Assembly: GCF_029837695.1 (NCBI RefSeq)
Contig: NZ_JAOEEA010000004.1
Span: 124,001-188,000, forward strand
Source: Pseudomonas sp. GD04019
GTDB taxonomy: Bacteria; Pseudomonadota; Gammaproteobacteria; Pseudomonadales; Pseudomonadaceae
Direction of reading: 5' to 3'
DNA length: 64,000 nucleotides
Below are positions 9,127 to 18,959 of the stretch, one piece after another. How positions within the stretch are numbered: position 1 is the first letter of the stretch; each line of letters starts with the position of its first letter. The notes below the pieces were generated by a model. That model saw only the letters and a list, made by a program, of their open reading frames with translations, had not been told where the DNA came from and did not search any database. The position numbers and the translations under genes are program-made.

Positions 9127-12100
9127 ATGGCCGTAGATTCCGCTCCTCTGCCGCGATGGACCTGGTGGTTGCCGCTGCCGCTGCTGCACCTGGCCACCTG
9201 GCTGTCGTTGTCGACCCAGTTCGTCTCGGGCGCGGCGCTGTGCTACCTGCCATTCGCCCTCGGCCTGTGTGGCGTGCTCTGGTGGGGGCCGCGTGTCCTG
9301 CCGGCGCTCTATCTCAACGCCCTGCTCAGCGCGCCGCTGTGGGGGCTGGACTGGCAGTGGGCGCCATTGCATGCGCTGCCGGAAACCCTCGCCGTCGGCT
9401 TTGCCTGGCTGGCCTTCGGCCGGCGGGGCAATGCCGCGCTGCCGGATGTCGCCAGCCTGCTGCGTTTCGTCCTACTCGGCTTGTTGGCCCCGGCGCTGCT
9501 CAGTGCCTTGCTGATCCAGGGCGGTCTGTTGCTCAGTGGCCGCCTGGAGGGCCAGTGGCGCGAGGCGATCCTCGAATTCTGGCTGCTGGACAGTCTCACC
9601 GCCCTGGCGGTGGCCTTGCCGCTGCTGTGCCTGCTGACCCGACCTCTGCAGCGGCGTGGTTGGGCGCTGCTGACGGGGCCGGCTCTGGATGAGGAAGGCG
9701 TCGGCGTGCGCGTGCTGCCCTGGTGGCTGTTGCCGGTGCTGCTGGCCGTGCTGCCGTTGTCGCTGTGCTTCCTGCCGCTGCTGCTGATCCTGCCGCTGAT
9801 CGGCGTCATGCTGCTGGCGCTGGCCCTGCTCTGGGGGTTCGCCGGGGCGCTCTGGGGCACGGCGCTGACGGCCCTGGCGGTGCTCCTGCTGCCGCTGGCC
9901 GGGCATCTCGGCGGCGAGCTGGAGTGGGGCGCGCCGCAGCGCCTGGAGATGCACTTCAGCGTGCTGCTGCTGATGCTCGCCGCGCTGCTGGTGGGGCGCG
10001 CACTCGGCGACCTGCGCAATACCCTGCGCCGCAGCGCGGCGATGCAGAAGGAGCTGACCCTGGCCAACCTGGCGTTGCAGTCCTGCCCGCTCGGGGTGTC
10101 GATCTCCGACCTGCGTCAGCCCGGCGTGCCCTTCATCTACTGCAACCCGGCGCTGGAGCGCATCAGCGGCTACTCCCGCGAGGAGATCATCGGCACCTCC
10201 AGCCGCCTGCTGATCGACCAGGACGAGTCGCAGAGCGGCCTGCTGCGCGTACGCCATGCCATGCGCAACGGCGTGGCGCACCAGGAGGTGCTGCGCAACT
10301 ACCGCAAGAACGGCCAGCAGTTCTGGAACGAGATAACGGTGGCGCCGCTGCTCGACGAGCATGGCGAGGTCAGCCATCTGGTGGCGCTGAACCACGACGT
10401 CAGCGAGCGCGAGCGCCTCGCGGCCGAACTGGCCCAGCGCCGCGAGGAGCTGCTGCGCCAGACCCACCTGCTGACCCAGACCGAGGAGGTGGCGGATATC
10501 GGCGGCTGGGTGCTGGACCTGGTGACCCAGCGCATGTACTGGACCGAGGGCTGCTTCCGCCTCAACGAGCTGGACCCGGCCGGTGGCGCGCCGGACATGC
10601 AGGGCTCGCTGGATCGCTACGACGCGCCCAGCCAGAAGCTGATGAACGAGACCCTGGAGCGGGTGCTGCAGACCGGCGAGCCGTTCGACATCGAAGTGCG
10701 CCTGCTCGGCGCCCGCGGCACTGCGCGCTGGGTACGCCTGAAGGGTTTCGCCGAGCGCGACGGCGAGCAGGTGGTGCGCCTGTACGGCGCGATCCAGGAC
10801 ATCAGCGAGCGCCGTCGCACCGAGCGCCGCCTGCGTGAGCGAGACGAGTGGCTACGCCTGTTCTTCGAGGCGCCGCTGATCGGCATGGCCATGGTCAGCC
10901 CGCAGCGCCAGTGGCTGGAGGTGAACTTCAAGCTGTGCCAGATCCTCGGCCGCAACCGCGACGAGCTGCGCGCCAGCCACTGGCTGGAGATCACCCATCC
11001 GCAGGATATCGAGCGCGAGGAGGCGCTGTTCGCCGCCATCTGCAGCAGCGAACGCGACGACTACGAGTTGGAGAAGCGCTTCCTGCGCAAGGACGGCAGC
11101 ATCGTCTACGCCCGCCTCAGCCTGCGCGCGGTGCGCGACCCGGAAGGCCAGCTGGAGGCCTGCCTGGCGCTGGTGGAAGACATCACCGCGCGCCACGAGG
11201 CCGAGGCGCGCTACCGCACCCTGGTCGAGCACGCGCCGGAGGCGATCCTGCTGTTCAGCCCGGACGGCGGCATCATCGACGCCAATGCCAACGCCCTGCG
11301 CCTGTTCCACTGCAGCCGCGCCGAGCTGATCGGGCGCAAGCCCACCGAGCTGAGCCCGCCGCACCAGGCCGATGGCAGCCCGTCGGAGCCGGTCGGTCGG
11401 CTGCACATGGAGGCCGCCATCGCCGGCGAGACCCCGGTGTTCGAATGGCTGCACCGCGACCTCGGCGGGCGCCTGCTGCCCTGCGAGATCCGCCTGGTAC
11501 GCATGCCCGGCGAACCGCTGCTGATCCGCGCCAGCGTCACCGATATTTCCGAGCGCCAGCGCTACCAGCGCGAGATCGAGCGCCTGGCCTACAGCGACGA
11601 GCTGACCGGCCTGCCCAACCGCCGCCTGTTGCAGGACCGCCTGCAGCACGCCATGGCTCGCGAGCGCCGCGAAGGCAGTTTCGGCGCGCTGCTGTTCATC
11701 GACCTGGATCACTTCAAGACGGTCAACGACAGCCTCGGCCATCACGTCGGCGACGAGCTGTTGCGCGAAGTCACCGCCCGTCTCGGTCACAGCCTGCGCG
11801 CCGAGGACACCCTGGCGCGGCTCGGCGGCGACGAGTTCGTGGTGCTGCTGGAGACCCTGGCCGAGAGCCCTGCCATGGCCGCCGAACTGGCCGCCGAGGT
11901 GGGCGACAAGCTGCTGGCCAGCCTGCGCGGCAGTTTCCAGGTGCAGGGCCACGATCTGGTGGTGACCGGCAGCATCGGCATCACCCTGCACCCGCTGGCC
12001 GGCCAGGACGCCGCCGACGCCCTCAAGCAATCCGACACCGCCATGTATCGGGCCAAGCACTCCGGGCGCAACGCTCTGCATTTCTTCGCCCCGGAGATGC

Positions 12101-12906
12101 AGGCGGTGATCGATCAGCGCCTGCAGCTGCAGAGCGAGCTGCGCCTGGCCATGGCCCGCGACCAGCTGTACCTGGTGTTCCAGCCACAGCTGGAGCTGGC
12201 CAGCGGGCGCATCGTCGGCGCCGAGGTGCTATTGCGCTGGCAGCATCCGGAGCGCGGCGATATCCCGCCGGGGCAGTTCATCCCGCTGGCCGAGGAAACC
12301 GGGCTGATCCACGAGCTCGGCCACTGGGTGCTGGAGCACGCCTGCGCCAGCCTGGCGCGCTGGCAGGCCGACTGGCCGCAGCTGGTGCTGGCGGTCAACC
12401 TCAGCCCGCGCGAGCTGCGCCAGGCCGATTGTGCCCAGCGCGTCGGTGACTGCCTGCGCCGCCACGCGCTGCCCAGTGGCGCGCTGGAGCTGGAGATCAC
12501 CGAGGGTGTGCTGCTGGAGGATGTCGAGCACTGCATCGCCACCATGCTGGCGCTCAAGGCGCGGGGCGTGCGCTTCGCCATCGACGACTTCGGCACCGGC
12601 TACTCCTCGCTCACCTACCTCAAGCGCCTGCCACTGGATCGGCTGAAGATCGACCGCAGCTTTATCCACGACCTGGAAGGCGACGCCAGTGGCGGCATGC
12701 TGGTGGAAACCATCCTGATGATCGCCCGCAACCTGGGCCTGGAGTGCGTGGCCGAGGGCGTGGAGAACGAGGCCCAACTGGACTGGCTACGCCGACATGA
12801 CTGCGCGCTGGGCCAGGGCTTCCACCTGGGAAGGCCGCTGGGTGAGCGGGAATTCAGCGACTGGATGGCGCGTCACAGCGGGGCGGGGCTGATCCACAGC
12901 AGATAG
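9127..12906 (+). CDS. Membrane-bound MASE1-PAS4-GGDEF-EAL cyclic-di-GMP enzyme
   Basis: A 1259-residue inner-membrane signalling protein. Residues 1-290 hold about eight hydrophobic helices of MASE1 type. Four PAS/PAC sensor modules follow at about 307-425, 450-567, 575-690 and 695-811. The GGDEF domain (817-985) has an intact RLGGDEFVVLL active site at 900-904, predicting diguanylate cyclase capacity. The EAL domain (998-1255) has EVLLRW at 1033 (the tolerated EVL variant) and DDFGTGYSSLTYLKRLPLD, predicting phosphodiesterase capacity. Which activity dominates cannot be read from sequence. It stands alone and converges on rimK, whose stop is 22 bp away. An in-line GAGGTCAGC precedes the ATG. 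Confidence 0.92.
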   Translation: MAVDSAPLPRWTWWLPLPLLHLATWLSLSTQFVSGAALCYLPFALGLCGVLWWGPRVLPALYLNALLSAPLWGLDWQWAPLHALPETLAVGFAWLAFGRRGNAALPDVASLLRFVLLGLLAPALLSALLIQGGLLLSGRLEGQWREAILEFWLLDSLTALAVALPLLCLLTRPLQRRGWALLTGPALDEEGVGVRVLPWWLLPVLLAVLPLSLCFLPLLLILPLIGVMLLALALLWGFAGALWGTALTALAVLLLPLAGHLGGELEWGAPQRLEMHFSVLLLMLAALLVGRALGDLRNTLRRSAAMQKELTLANLALQSCPLGVSISDLRQPGVPFIYCNPALERISGYSREEIIGTSSRLLIDQDESQSGLLRVRHAMRNGVAHQEVLRNYRKNGQQFWNEITVAPLLDEHGEVSHLVALNHDVSERERLAAELAQRREELLRQTHLLTQTEEVADIGGWVLDLVTQRMYWTEGCFRLNELDPAGGAPDMQGSLDRYDAPSQKLMNETLERVLQTGEPFDIEVRLLGARGTARWVRLKGFAERDGEQVVRLYGAIQDISERRRTERRLRERDEWLRLFFEAPLIGMAMVSPQRQWLEVNFKLCQILGRNRDELRASHWLEITHPQDIEREEALFAAICSSERDDYELEKRFLRKDGSIVYARLSLRAVRDPEGQLEACLALVEDITARHEAEARYRTLVEHAPEAILLFSPDGGIIDANANALRLFHCSRAELIGRKPTELSPPHQADGSPSEPVGRLHMEAAIAGETPVFEWLHRDLGGRLLPCEIRLVRMPGEPLLIRASVTDISERQRYQREIERLAYSDELTGLPNRRLLQDRLQHAMARERREGSFGALLFIDLDHFKTVNDSLGHHVGDELLREVTARLGHSLRAEDTLARLGGDEFVVLLETLAESPAMAAELAAEVGDKLLASLRGSFQVQGHDLVVTGSIGITLHPLAGQDAADALKQSDTAMYRAKHSGRNALHFFAPEMQAVIDQRLQLQSELRLAMARDQLYLVFQPQLELASGRIVGAEVLLRWQHPERGDIPPGQFIPLAEETGLIHELGHWVLEHACASLARWQADWPQLVLAVNLSPRELRQADCAQRVGDCLRRHALPSGALELEITEGVLLEDVEHCIATMLALKARGVRFAIDDFGTGYSSLTYLKRLPLDRLKIDRSFIHDLEGDASGGMLVETILMIARNLGLECVAEGVENEAQLDWLRRHDCALGQGFHLGRPLGEREFSDWMARHSGAGLIHSR

Positions 12907-12927
12907 CACGCCCAGCGGGGGAACTGC

Positions 12928-13833
12928 TCAGCCGCGCCCGCGGGTGCGGGTCTGCCCGGGAATGGCGTTCTTCTCCAGGTACTCGATGATGATGCCGGCC
13001 ACGTCCTTGCCGGTGGTGGTCTCGATGCCTTCCAGGCCCGGCGAGGAGTTCACCTCCATCACCAGCGGGCCGTGGTTGGAGCGCAGGATGTCGACGCCGG
13101 CCACCGACAGGCCCATGACCTTGGCCGCGCGGATGGCGGTCATGCGTTCTTCCGGGGTGATCTTGATCAGGCTGGCCTCGCCGCCGCGGTGCAGGTTGGA
13201 GCGAAATTCACCGGGCTTGGCCTGGCGCTTCATCGCCGCGATCACCTTGTCGCCGACCACGAAGCAGCGGATGTCGGCGCCGCCGGCTTCCTTGATGTAC
13301 TCCTGGACCATGATGTTCTGCTTCAGGCCCATGAAGGCCTCGATCACCGACTCGGCGGCCTTCTCGGTTTCGCAGAGCACCACGCCGATGCCCTGGGTAC
13401 CTTCCAGCACCTTGATCACCAGCGGTGCGCCGTTGACCATCTGAATCAGGTCGGGGATGTCGTCCGGCGAGTGGGCGAAGCCGGTCACCGGCAGGCCGAT
13501 GCCCTTGCGCGACAGCAGCTGCAGCGAGCGCAGCTTGTCCCGCGAGCGGCTGATCGCCACCGACTCGTTGAGCGGGAATACGCCCTGCATCTCGAACTGG
13601 CGCAGCACGGCGCAGCCATAGAAGGTCACCGAGGCGCCGATGCGCGGAATCACCGCATCGAAGCCTTCCAGCGGGCGGCCGCGATAGTGGATCTGCGGCT
13701 TGTGGCTGGCGATGTTCATGTAGGCGCGCAGGGTGTCGATCACCACCACTTCGTGGCCGCGCTCCTCGCCAGCTTGGATCAGGCGACGCGTCGAGTACAG
13801 GCGCGGATTGCGCGACAGGATGGCGATCTTCAT
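12928..13833 (-). CDS. rimK: RimK ATP-grasp ligase (ribosomal protein S6 glutamyl modification)
   Basis: A 301-residue ATP-grasp enzyme that adds glutamates to the C-terminus of ribosomal protein S6 and thereby remodels translation. The start [19 protein letters not shown] is the family N-terminus; the open frame extends further upstream only because it runs antisense-free through rimB. ATP-grasp blocks seen include [19 protein letters not shown] (about 140-160), [19 protein letters not shown] and the metal-binding [15 protein letters not shown] near 255-270. Its ATG overlaps the rimB stop by four bases, so the two are coupled. Confidence 0.94.
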   Translation of the reverse strand: MKIAILSRNPRLYSTRRLIQAGEERGHEVVVIDTLRAYMNIASHKPQIHYRGRPLEGFDAVIPRIGASVTFYGCAVLRQFEMQGVFPLNESVAISRSRDKLRSLQLLSRKGIGLPVTGFAHSPDDIPDLIQMVNGAPLVIKVLEGTQGIGVVLCETEKAAESVIEAFMGLKQNIMVQEYIKEAGGADIRCFVVGDKVIAAMKRQAKPGEFRSNLHRGGEASLIKITPEERMTAIRAAKVMGLSVAGVDILRSNHGPLVMEVNSSPGLEGIETTTGKDVAGIIIEYLEKNAIPGQTRTRGRG

Positions 13834-14297
13834 TGGGCACCGGAAAGAATGGGGAGCTGCGGTTTGTCTTGCACGTAGGTCAGCGCCGGGTTGACCACCA
13901 GCTGGCCGTCGACCAGGGCATGGGCGCCGAGCAGTACGCGATAGCGCATGGTCTTGCGGCAGGCCAGGGTGAAGTCCACCGGCCAGCTGCGGTCGCCCAG
14001 GGTCAGGGCGGTGCTGATCACATAGCGGGCCTGGGCCTGGCCGTTGGAGCTCTTGATGGTCTTCACCGTCACCACCTTGGCCTCGCACGGGTGGCGGCGC
14101 TGCACCAGGGTGCCGAAGTGCGCGGTGAAGCGCACCCAGCGCACGCCGTCACGCTCGAAGGGCACTATGTCGCTGGCATGCAGGGTCGAGGTGCTGGCAC
14201 CGGTATCGATCTTCGCGCGCAGGCCGATCATGCCCAGCTCGGGCAGGTTGATCCATTCGCGCAGACCGATCACGGAGAGTTGGTCGAAGGTCTTCAA
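13830..14297 (-). CDS. rimB: RimB-like retropepsin-type protease, probable TTG start
   Basis: 155 residues from a TTG at 14297, preceded by a well-placed GGAAG; an in-frame ATG at 14339 has no Shine-Dalgarno and would add 14 unconserved residues. The core [14 protein letters not shown] carries Asp31 in the D-T-G motif of retropepsin-like aspartic proteases (the ATP-dependent zinc protease family of databases). In Pseudomonas the partner protein RimB acts with RimK in the RimABK system, and I assign the name on sequence type and on overlap with rimK. No rimA gene is present beside it. The assignment of activity is inferred. Confidence 0.8.
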   Translation of the reverse strand: MKTFDQLSVIGLREWINLPELGMIGLRAKIDTGASTSTLHASDIVPFERDGVRWVRFTAHFGTLVQRRHPCEAKVVTVKTIKSSNGQAQARYVISTALTLGDRSWPVDFTLACRKTMRYRVLLGAHALVDGQLVVNPALTYVQDKPQLPILSGAQ

Positions 14298-14395
14298 TAC
14301 GGGCTTCCATCGGCGATGAAGGCATTCTAGATGTGCCATGTGACAACTGCATCAGGCAAGATTCACGCCGCGTGACGAGTTTTCCAGGGTGAGAA

Positions 14396-14782
14396 ATGAG
14401 CGACAAAGACGACAAGGTGCGCCTGGACAAGTGGCTGTGGGCCGCGCGCTTCTACAAGACCCGCTCCCTGGCCAAGGAAGCCATCGAGGGTGGCAAGGTG
14501 CATTGCCGCGGCGAGCGCTGCAAGCCGGGCAAGGAGCCGAAGCTCGGCGATGAGTACGTCATTCGTGCCGGCTTCGACGAGCGGACCGTGGTGGTGCGCG
14601 CGCTGTCCATGGTGCGGCGAGGCGCGCCGGAGGCGCAGCTGTTGTATGAGGAGACGGCCGAGAGCATCGCCCGCCGCGAAGAGGCTGCGGCCCTGCGCAA
14701 GGCTGGCGCCCTTGGCGTGCAGACCGACGGCCGGCCGAACAAGAAACAGCGCCGCCAGTTGCTCGGCCTACGCGGCGACTGA
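14396..14782 (+). CDS. hslR: Hsp15-type S4-domain RNA-binding protein
   Basis: A 128-residue heat-shock protein of the Hsp15 family. An S4 RNA-binding domain occupies residues 7-70 (VRLDKWLWAARFYKTRSLAKEAIEGGKVHCRG). A charged, basic C-terminal tail follows (GRPNKKQRRQLLGLRG). In E. coli Hsp15 rescues 50S subunits carrying stalled nascent chains. It is divergent from rimB and lies just upstream of hslO, another stress gene. The sequence AGGGTG precedes the ATG. Confidence 0.93.
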   Translation: MSDKDDKVRLDKWLWAARFYKTRSLAKEAIEGGKVHCRGERCKPGKEPKLGDEYVIRAGFDERTVVVRALSMVRRGAPEAQLLYEETAESIARREEAAALRKAGALGVQTDGRPNKKQRRQLLGLRGD

Positions 14783-14805
14783 GCCGCCGGCTATCGCCGC
14801 ACGGC

Positions 14806-14834
14806 TTGGATGCACCGGCGTTTGTCCCTAGAAT
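14806..14834 (+). promoter_or_regulatory. Candidate hslO promoter
   Basis: TTGGAT (14806-14811), a 17-bp spacer and TAGAAT (14829-14834), about 87 bp before the hslO ATG. The sequence also partly resembles a sigma-32 heat-shock promoter (CTTGGAT ... GTCCCTAGAAT), which would fit a heat-shock chaperone. Not proven. Confidence 0.45.
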
Positions 14835-14920
14835 TCCGCCTTATTCCCCCGGGCCATCCAGCGCGGCGCACTCGTCAGAGGCGTCGGTGGCCCGTCATCC
14901 TCTTCGCCAGGCGGTCCCCG

Positions 14921-15814
14921 ATGCACGATTTCGATCATTCTCAGCGTTTCATCTTCGACGACAACGACGTTCGCGGCGAGATGGTCAGCCTGGCCGAGAG
15001 CTACCAGCACGTGCTGGCCAAGCATCCCTATCCGCAGCCGGTGGCCCAGTTGCTCGGCGAAATGCTCGCCGCCGCCGCCCTGCTGGTCGGCACCCTGAAG
15101 TTCGAGGGCCTGCTGATCCTCCAGGCGCGCTCCTCCGGTCCGGTGCCGTTGGTGATGATCGAGTGCTCCAGCGAGCGCGAAGTGCGCGGCATCGCCCGTT
15201 ACGACGCCGAGGCGGTGGACGCCGGCGCCGGTCTGCGCGAGCTGATGCCGGACGGCGTGCTGGCACTGACCATCGACCCGGCCAAGGGCCAGCGCTACCA
15301 GGGCATCGTCGAGCTGGAGGGCGAGACCCTGGCCGACAGCCTGACCGCCTATTTCGCCACCTCCGAGCAGCTGCCGACCCGCTTCTGGCTGCGTGCCGAC
15401 GGCCAGCGCGCTCGTGGCCTGCTGCTGCAGCAGCTGCCGCCGCACCATCAGACCGAGCCGGAGGAGAGCCAGGAAAGCTGGAATCATGTGCTGGCCCTGG
15501 CCGAGACCCTGAGCGCCGAGGAACTGCTCGGCCTGGACAACCAGACCGTATTGCACCGTCTCTATCACCAGGAGGCCGTGCGCCTGTTCGAGCCGAGCCC
15601 GCTGCAGTTCCGCTGCAGCTGCTCGCGCGAGCGTTCGGCGCGGGCCCTGATCAGCGTCGGTCAACCCGATGCCGAGGCCCTGCTGGAAGAGAGCGGCGGG
15701 CGCGTGGAAATCGACTGCCAGTTCTGCAACGAGCGCTATTTCTTCGATGCCAGCGACGTGGCCCAGCTGTTCGCCACCGGCGACAGCCAGGCGCCGTCGA
15801 CGACCCGGCACTAA
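14921..15814 (+). CDS. hslO: Hsp33 redox-regulated chaperone
   Basis: A 297-residue cytoplasmic holdase switched on by oxidation. The ATG at 14921 ([20 protein letters not shown]) is the family start and is preceded by AGGCGG; in-frame codons further upstream lack support. Four zinc-binding cysteines occur near the C-terminus as C-x-C (FRCSCSRE) and C-x2-C (IDCQFCNE), the redox switch that defines Hsp33. It lies downstream of hslR, as in many proteobacteria, behind its own candidate promoter. Confidence 0.95.
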   Translation: MHDFDHSQRFIFDDNDVRGEMVSLAESYQHVLAKHPYPQPVAQLLGEMLAAAALLVGTLKFEGLLILQARSSGPVPLVMIECSSEREVRGIARYDAEAVDAGAGLRELMPDGVLALTIDPAKGQRYQGIVELEGETLADSLTAYFATSEQLPTRFWLRADGQRARGLLLQQLPPHHQTEPEESQESWNHVLALAETLSAEELLGLDNQTVLHRLYHQEAVRLFEPSPLQFRCSCSRERSARALISVGQPDAEALLEESGGRVEIDCQFCNERYFFDASDVAQLFATGDSQAPSTTRH

Positions 15815-15973
15815 AAATGATAGCCAGATTCTATTGATGGCATTCGCGGACAAGAGGCTGCCAAGCTCCTGGCTTTTCTGGCATACTCCCGCGACTTTTT
15901 TATCGCTGTAGTGAAGCTTCCGGCCCACTACACAATGTTCGGAAGACTCGGCCGCCGGCCGACGGGGACCCAA

Positions 15974-17515
<1,542 letters not shown>

Positions 17516-17529
17516 GCTGCAGGCCCATG

Positions 17530-17556
17530 AAAAAGCCGCCCGAGGGCGGCTTTTTT
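17530..17556. terminator. Terminator between pckA and the convergent gene
   Basis: AAAAGCCGCC and GGCGGCTTTT surround a short loop, followed by a six-T run on the plus strand and preceded by an A-run that serves the opposite strand. Confidence 0.85.
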
Positions 17557-17576
17557 ATGCCTGTCCGCCTGACGGC

Positions 17577-17978
17577 TCAGGCATAGGTTGCAGCGTAGGG
17601 CTCCGGCCTGGCCGGCTCGTTCTCAGGCCGCTCGGGGCGGCTGGCGATATCTGCGATGTTCTGGGCCCGGTCGTTGCGCTCTTGCGCCTCGCGCAGCTCT
17701 GTGGCGGTCTCCAACGGTGTCGGCTGGCTCTCGACTTCGCCTTCGCTGGCCACTGCCAGATAGGTTTCGATCTGCCGTTGCTGAGTGTTGGCGCTGTAGA
17801 TCTGCGTAGCCGCATCACGCTTGGCGGCCTGGCTCAGTTCGCGGCTTTCCTGGCGCTCCGCGACTCGGTCAGAAGTAGCGTCCACAACCTTGTTCACCTG
17901 TTCGGGATTGGCTGGGCCGTACTTGTTGATGACCTGGGTCGAGGGCGGCAGCGTGCCGCTGTAGCCGTTGATTTGCAT
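17577..17978 (-). CDS. Hypothetical 133-residue Pseudomonas protein
   Basis: Begins MQINGYSGTLPPSTQVINKYG and is largely polar and helical, with a Pro/Glu-rich C-terminus (RPERPENEPARPEP). No signal peptide, membrane segment or known catalytic motif is seen. AGGGAG lies upstream of the ATG. The central region is rich in Gln, Glu and Arg and could form a coiled coil (SRELSQAAKRDAATQIYSAN). I do not recognise a function. It resembles small conserved Pseudomonas proteins found near pckA. Confidence 0.75.
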   Translation of the reverse strand: MQINGYSGTLPPSTQVINKYGPANPEQVNKVVDATSDRVAERQESRELSQAAKRDAATQIYSANTQQRQIETYLAVASEGEVESQPTPLETATELREAQERNDRAQNIADIASRPERPENEPARPEPYAATYA

Positions 17979-18067
17979 ATGGAGTCAATCTCCCTGTAAT
18001 TGCCTGGATTTACTGTAATCCTTGGCGGAGGGGGTGCATTAGATTGATTGGCAATAGCCGCTCCGTT

Positions 18068-18178
18068 TCATGGCAGGCCGGCACTTAGCTGGCGGTTGTC
18101 GTGGCCGGCGGACTCGGCAAGCGCGCCGGGGCTGAGCAGGCTGGTGAGGATCAGCAGCAGGGGAGCAAAGCGTTTCAT
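18068..18178 (-). CDS. 36-residue secreted or periplasmic peptide
   Basis: A perfect AGGAGG sits five bases upstream of the ATG. The product starts MKRFAPLLLILTSLLSPGAL, a textbook Sec signal peptide, with a likely cleavage site after Ala21 (GALA, then ESAGHD). That would leave a 15-residue mature peptide ending in LSAGLP. The stop TGA is at 18068-18070. It lies 38 bp after the 84-residue gene and 90 bp before the next, all on the minus strand. I know no homologue. It could also be the surviving start of a decayed longer gene, although the downstream sequence shows no continuing frame. Confidence 0.5.
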   Translation of the reverse strand: MKRFAPLLLILTSLLSPGALAESAGHDNRQLSAGLP

Positions 18179-18216
18179 GGTGGCCTCCTGATGGTCAGCG
18201 AGGACAGCCGGGCGGC

Positions 18217-18471
18217 TCAGTCGATCACCTCTGCGCCCTGGATGGTCAGCTCCGGCAGGGCGGCGGGCATCGGACAGACCTGCAAGTACTTGATGCTCTC
18301 GCGCGGGATCATCAGCAGGTCGCCGTCCACCTCGATGCTCAGGAAAGGCGATTCCAGCTGTTTGCGCAAGGCGCGGGCGACGGCTGCCGGGTCCTCGCTC
18401 TGCTTGGGGAAGCGCAGGGCCAGGCGCTGGCCGTCCTGGAAATACACATAGAGGTGCTTGAGTGGCTTCAT
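18217..18471 (-). CDS. Hypothetical 84-residue protein
   Basis: The ATG at 18471 is preceded by AGGAGC; the open frame extends upstream but without a supported start. Sequence MKPLKHLYVYFQDGQRLALRFPKQSED, then an Asp/Glu-rich body ending LPELTIQGAEVID. No transmembrane helix or signal peptide. It appears conserved in composition but I recognise no family. It sits between the DUF3392 membrane gene and the 36-residue peptide gene, probably one operon. Confidence 0.8.
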   Translation of the reverse strand: MKPLKHLYVYFQDGQRLALRFPKQSEDPAAVARALRKQLESPFLSIEVDGDLLMIPRESIKYLQVCPMPAALPELTIQGAEVID

Positions 18472-18503
18472 GGGGCTCCTTCCTGGGCGCCCCCGTGGGC
18501 GCC

Positions 18504-18827
18504 CTAGCTGCGGTCGGCCAGTACGCCGATCAGGAAGAAGACTAGTAGCAGTACCGGCGCCAGGGTGAAGTTGTTGAAGTAGCCCAGGCCCTGGGCCAGC
18601 CACGGGGTGAGGAAGACGATGGCCAGGCCGTAGCCGACGGCGCAGACCAAGACGAAGATCAGGGTGCGCAGGAAGAAGTTGAAGCCGCCGATGGAGCGCT
18701 GCACCCAGGCGTTGATGCCGGGACCGAACAGCACGAACAGGGTAGCCATGATTGCCAGAGAAATGTCGTACAGGTTGCCGCGGCACCAGCGCGAGAGGGT
18801 GGCGATCAGGTCGAGCACGAGGTCCAT
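18504..18827 (-). CDS. DUF3392 family inner-membrane protein
   Basis: A 107-residue protein with three hydrophobic segments (about 20-40, 50-75 and 82-103) and motifs GNLYDISLAIMATLFVLFGP and FNFFLRTLIFVLVCAVGYG typical of DUF3392. No function is known for the family. AAGGA precedes the ATG. It starts the presumed small operon that runs down to 18068 or 17577. Confidence 0.8.
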   Translation of the reverse strand: MDLVLDLIATLSRWCRGNLYDISLAIMATLFVLFGPGINAWVQRSIGGFNFFLRTLIFVLVCAVGYGLAIVFLTPWLAQGLGYFNNFTLAPVLLLVFFLIGVLADRS

Positions 18828-18887
18828 CGGTGGTCCTTGTTGTGATTGTTGGGCGCGGGCAGTTTACCGTCTGTCGTCAGGGCTGCG

Positions 18888-18953
18888 GTAGGAGCGAGCT
18901 TGCTCGCGAATCAGACTGGCGACAGGCTTCGCGAGCAGAGCTCGCTCCCACAA
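18888..18953. repeat. Pseudomonas REP element pair
   Basis: GTAGGAGCGAGC-TTGCTCGCGAA and its imperfect inverted partner CTTCGCGAGC-AGAGCTCGCTCCC, separated by about 16 bp, upstream of the DUF3392 gene and downstream of hemW. This is the abundant REP/REPIN class of Pseudomonas and is not coding. Confidence 0.9.
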
Positions 18954-18959
18954 GCCAGG

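Noticed and set aside
12928..14088. Longer rimK open frame starting within rimB
   Set aside because: The first 85 codons overlap rimB in another frame; [14 protein letters not shown] is the conserved start.
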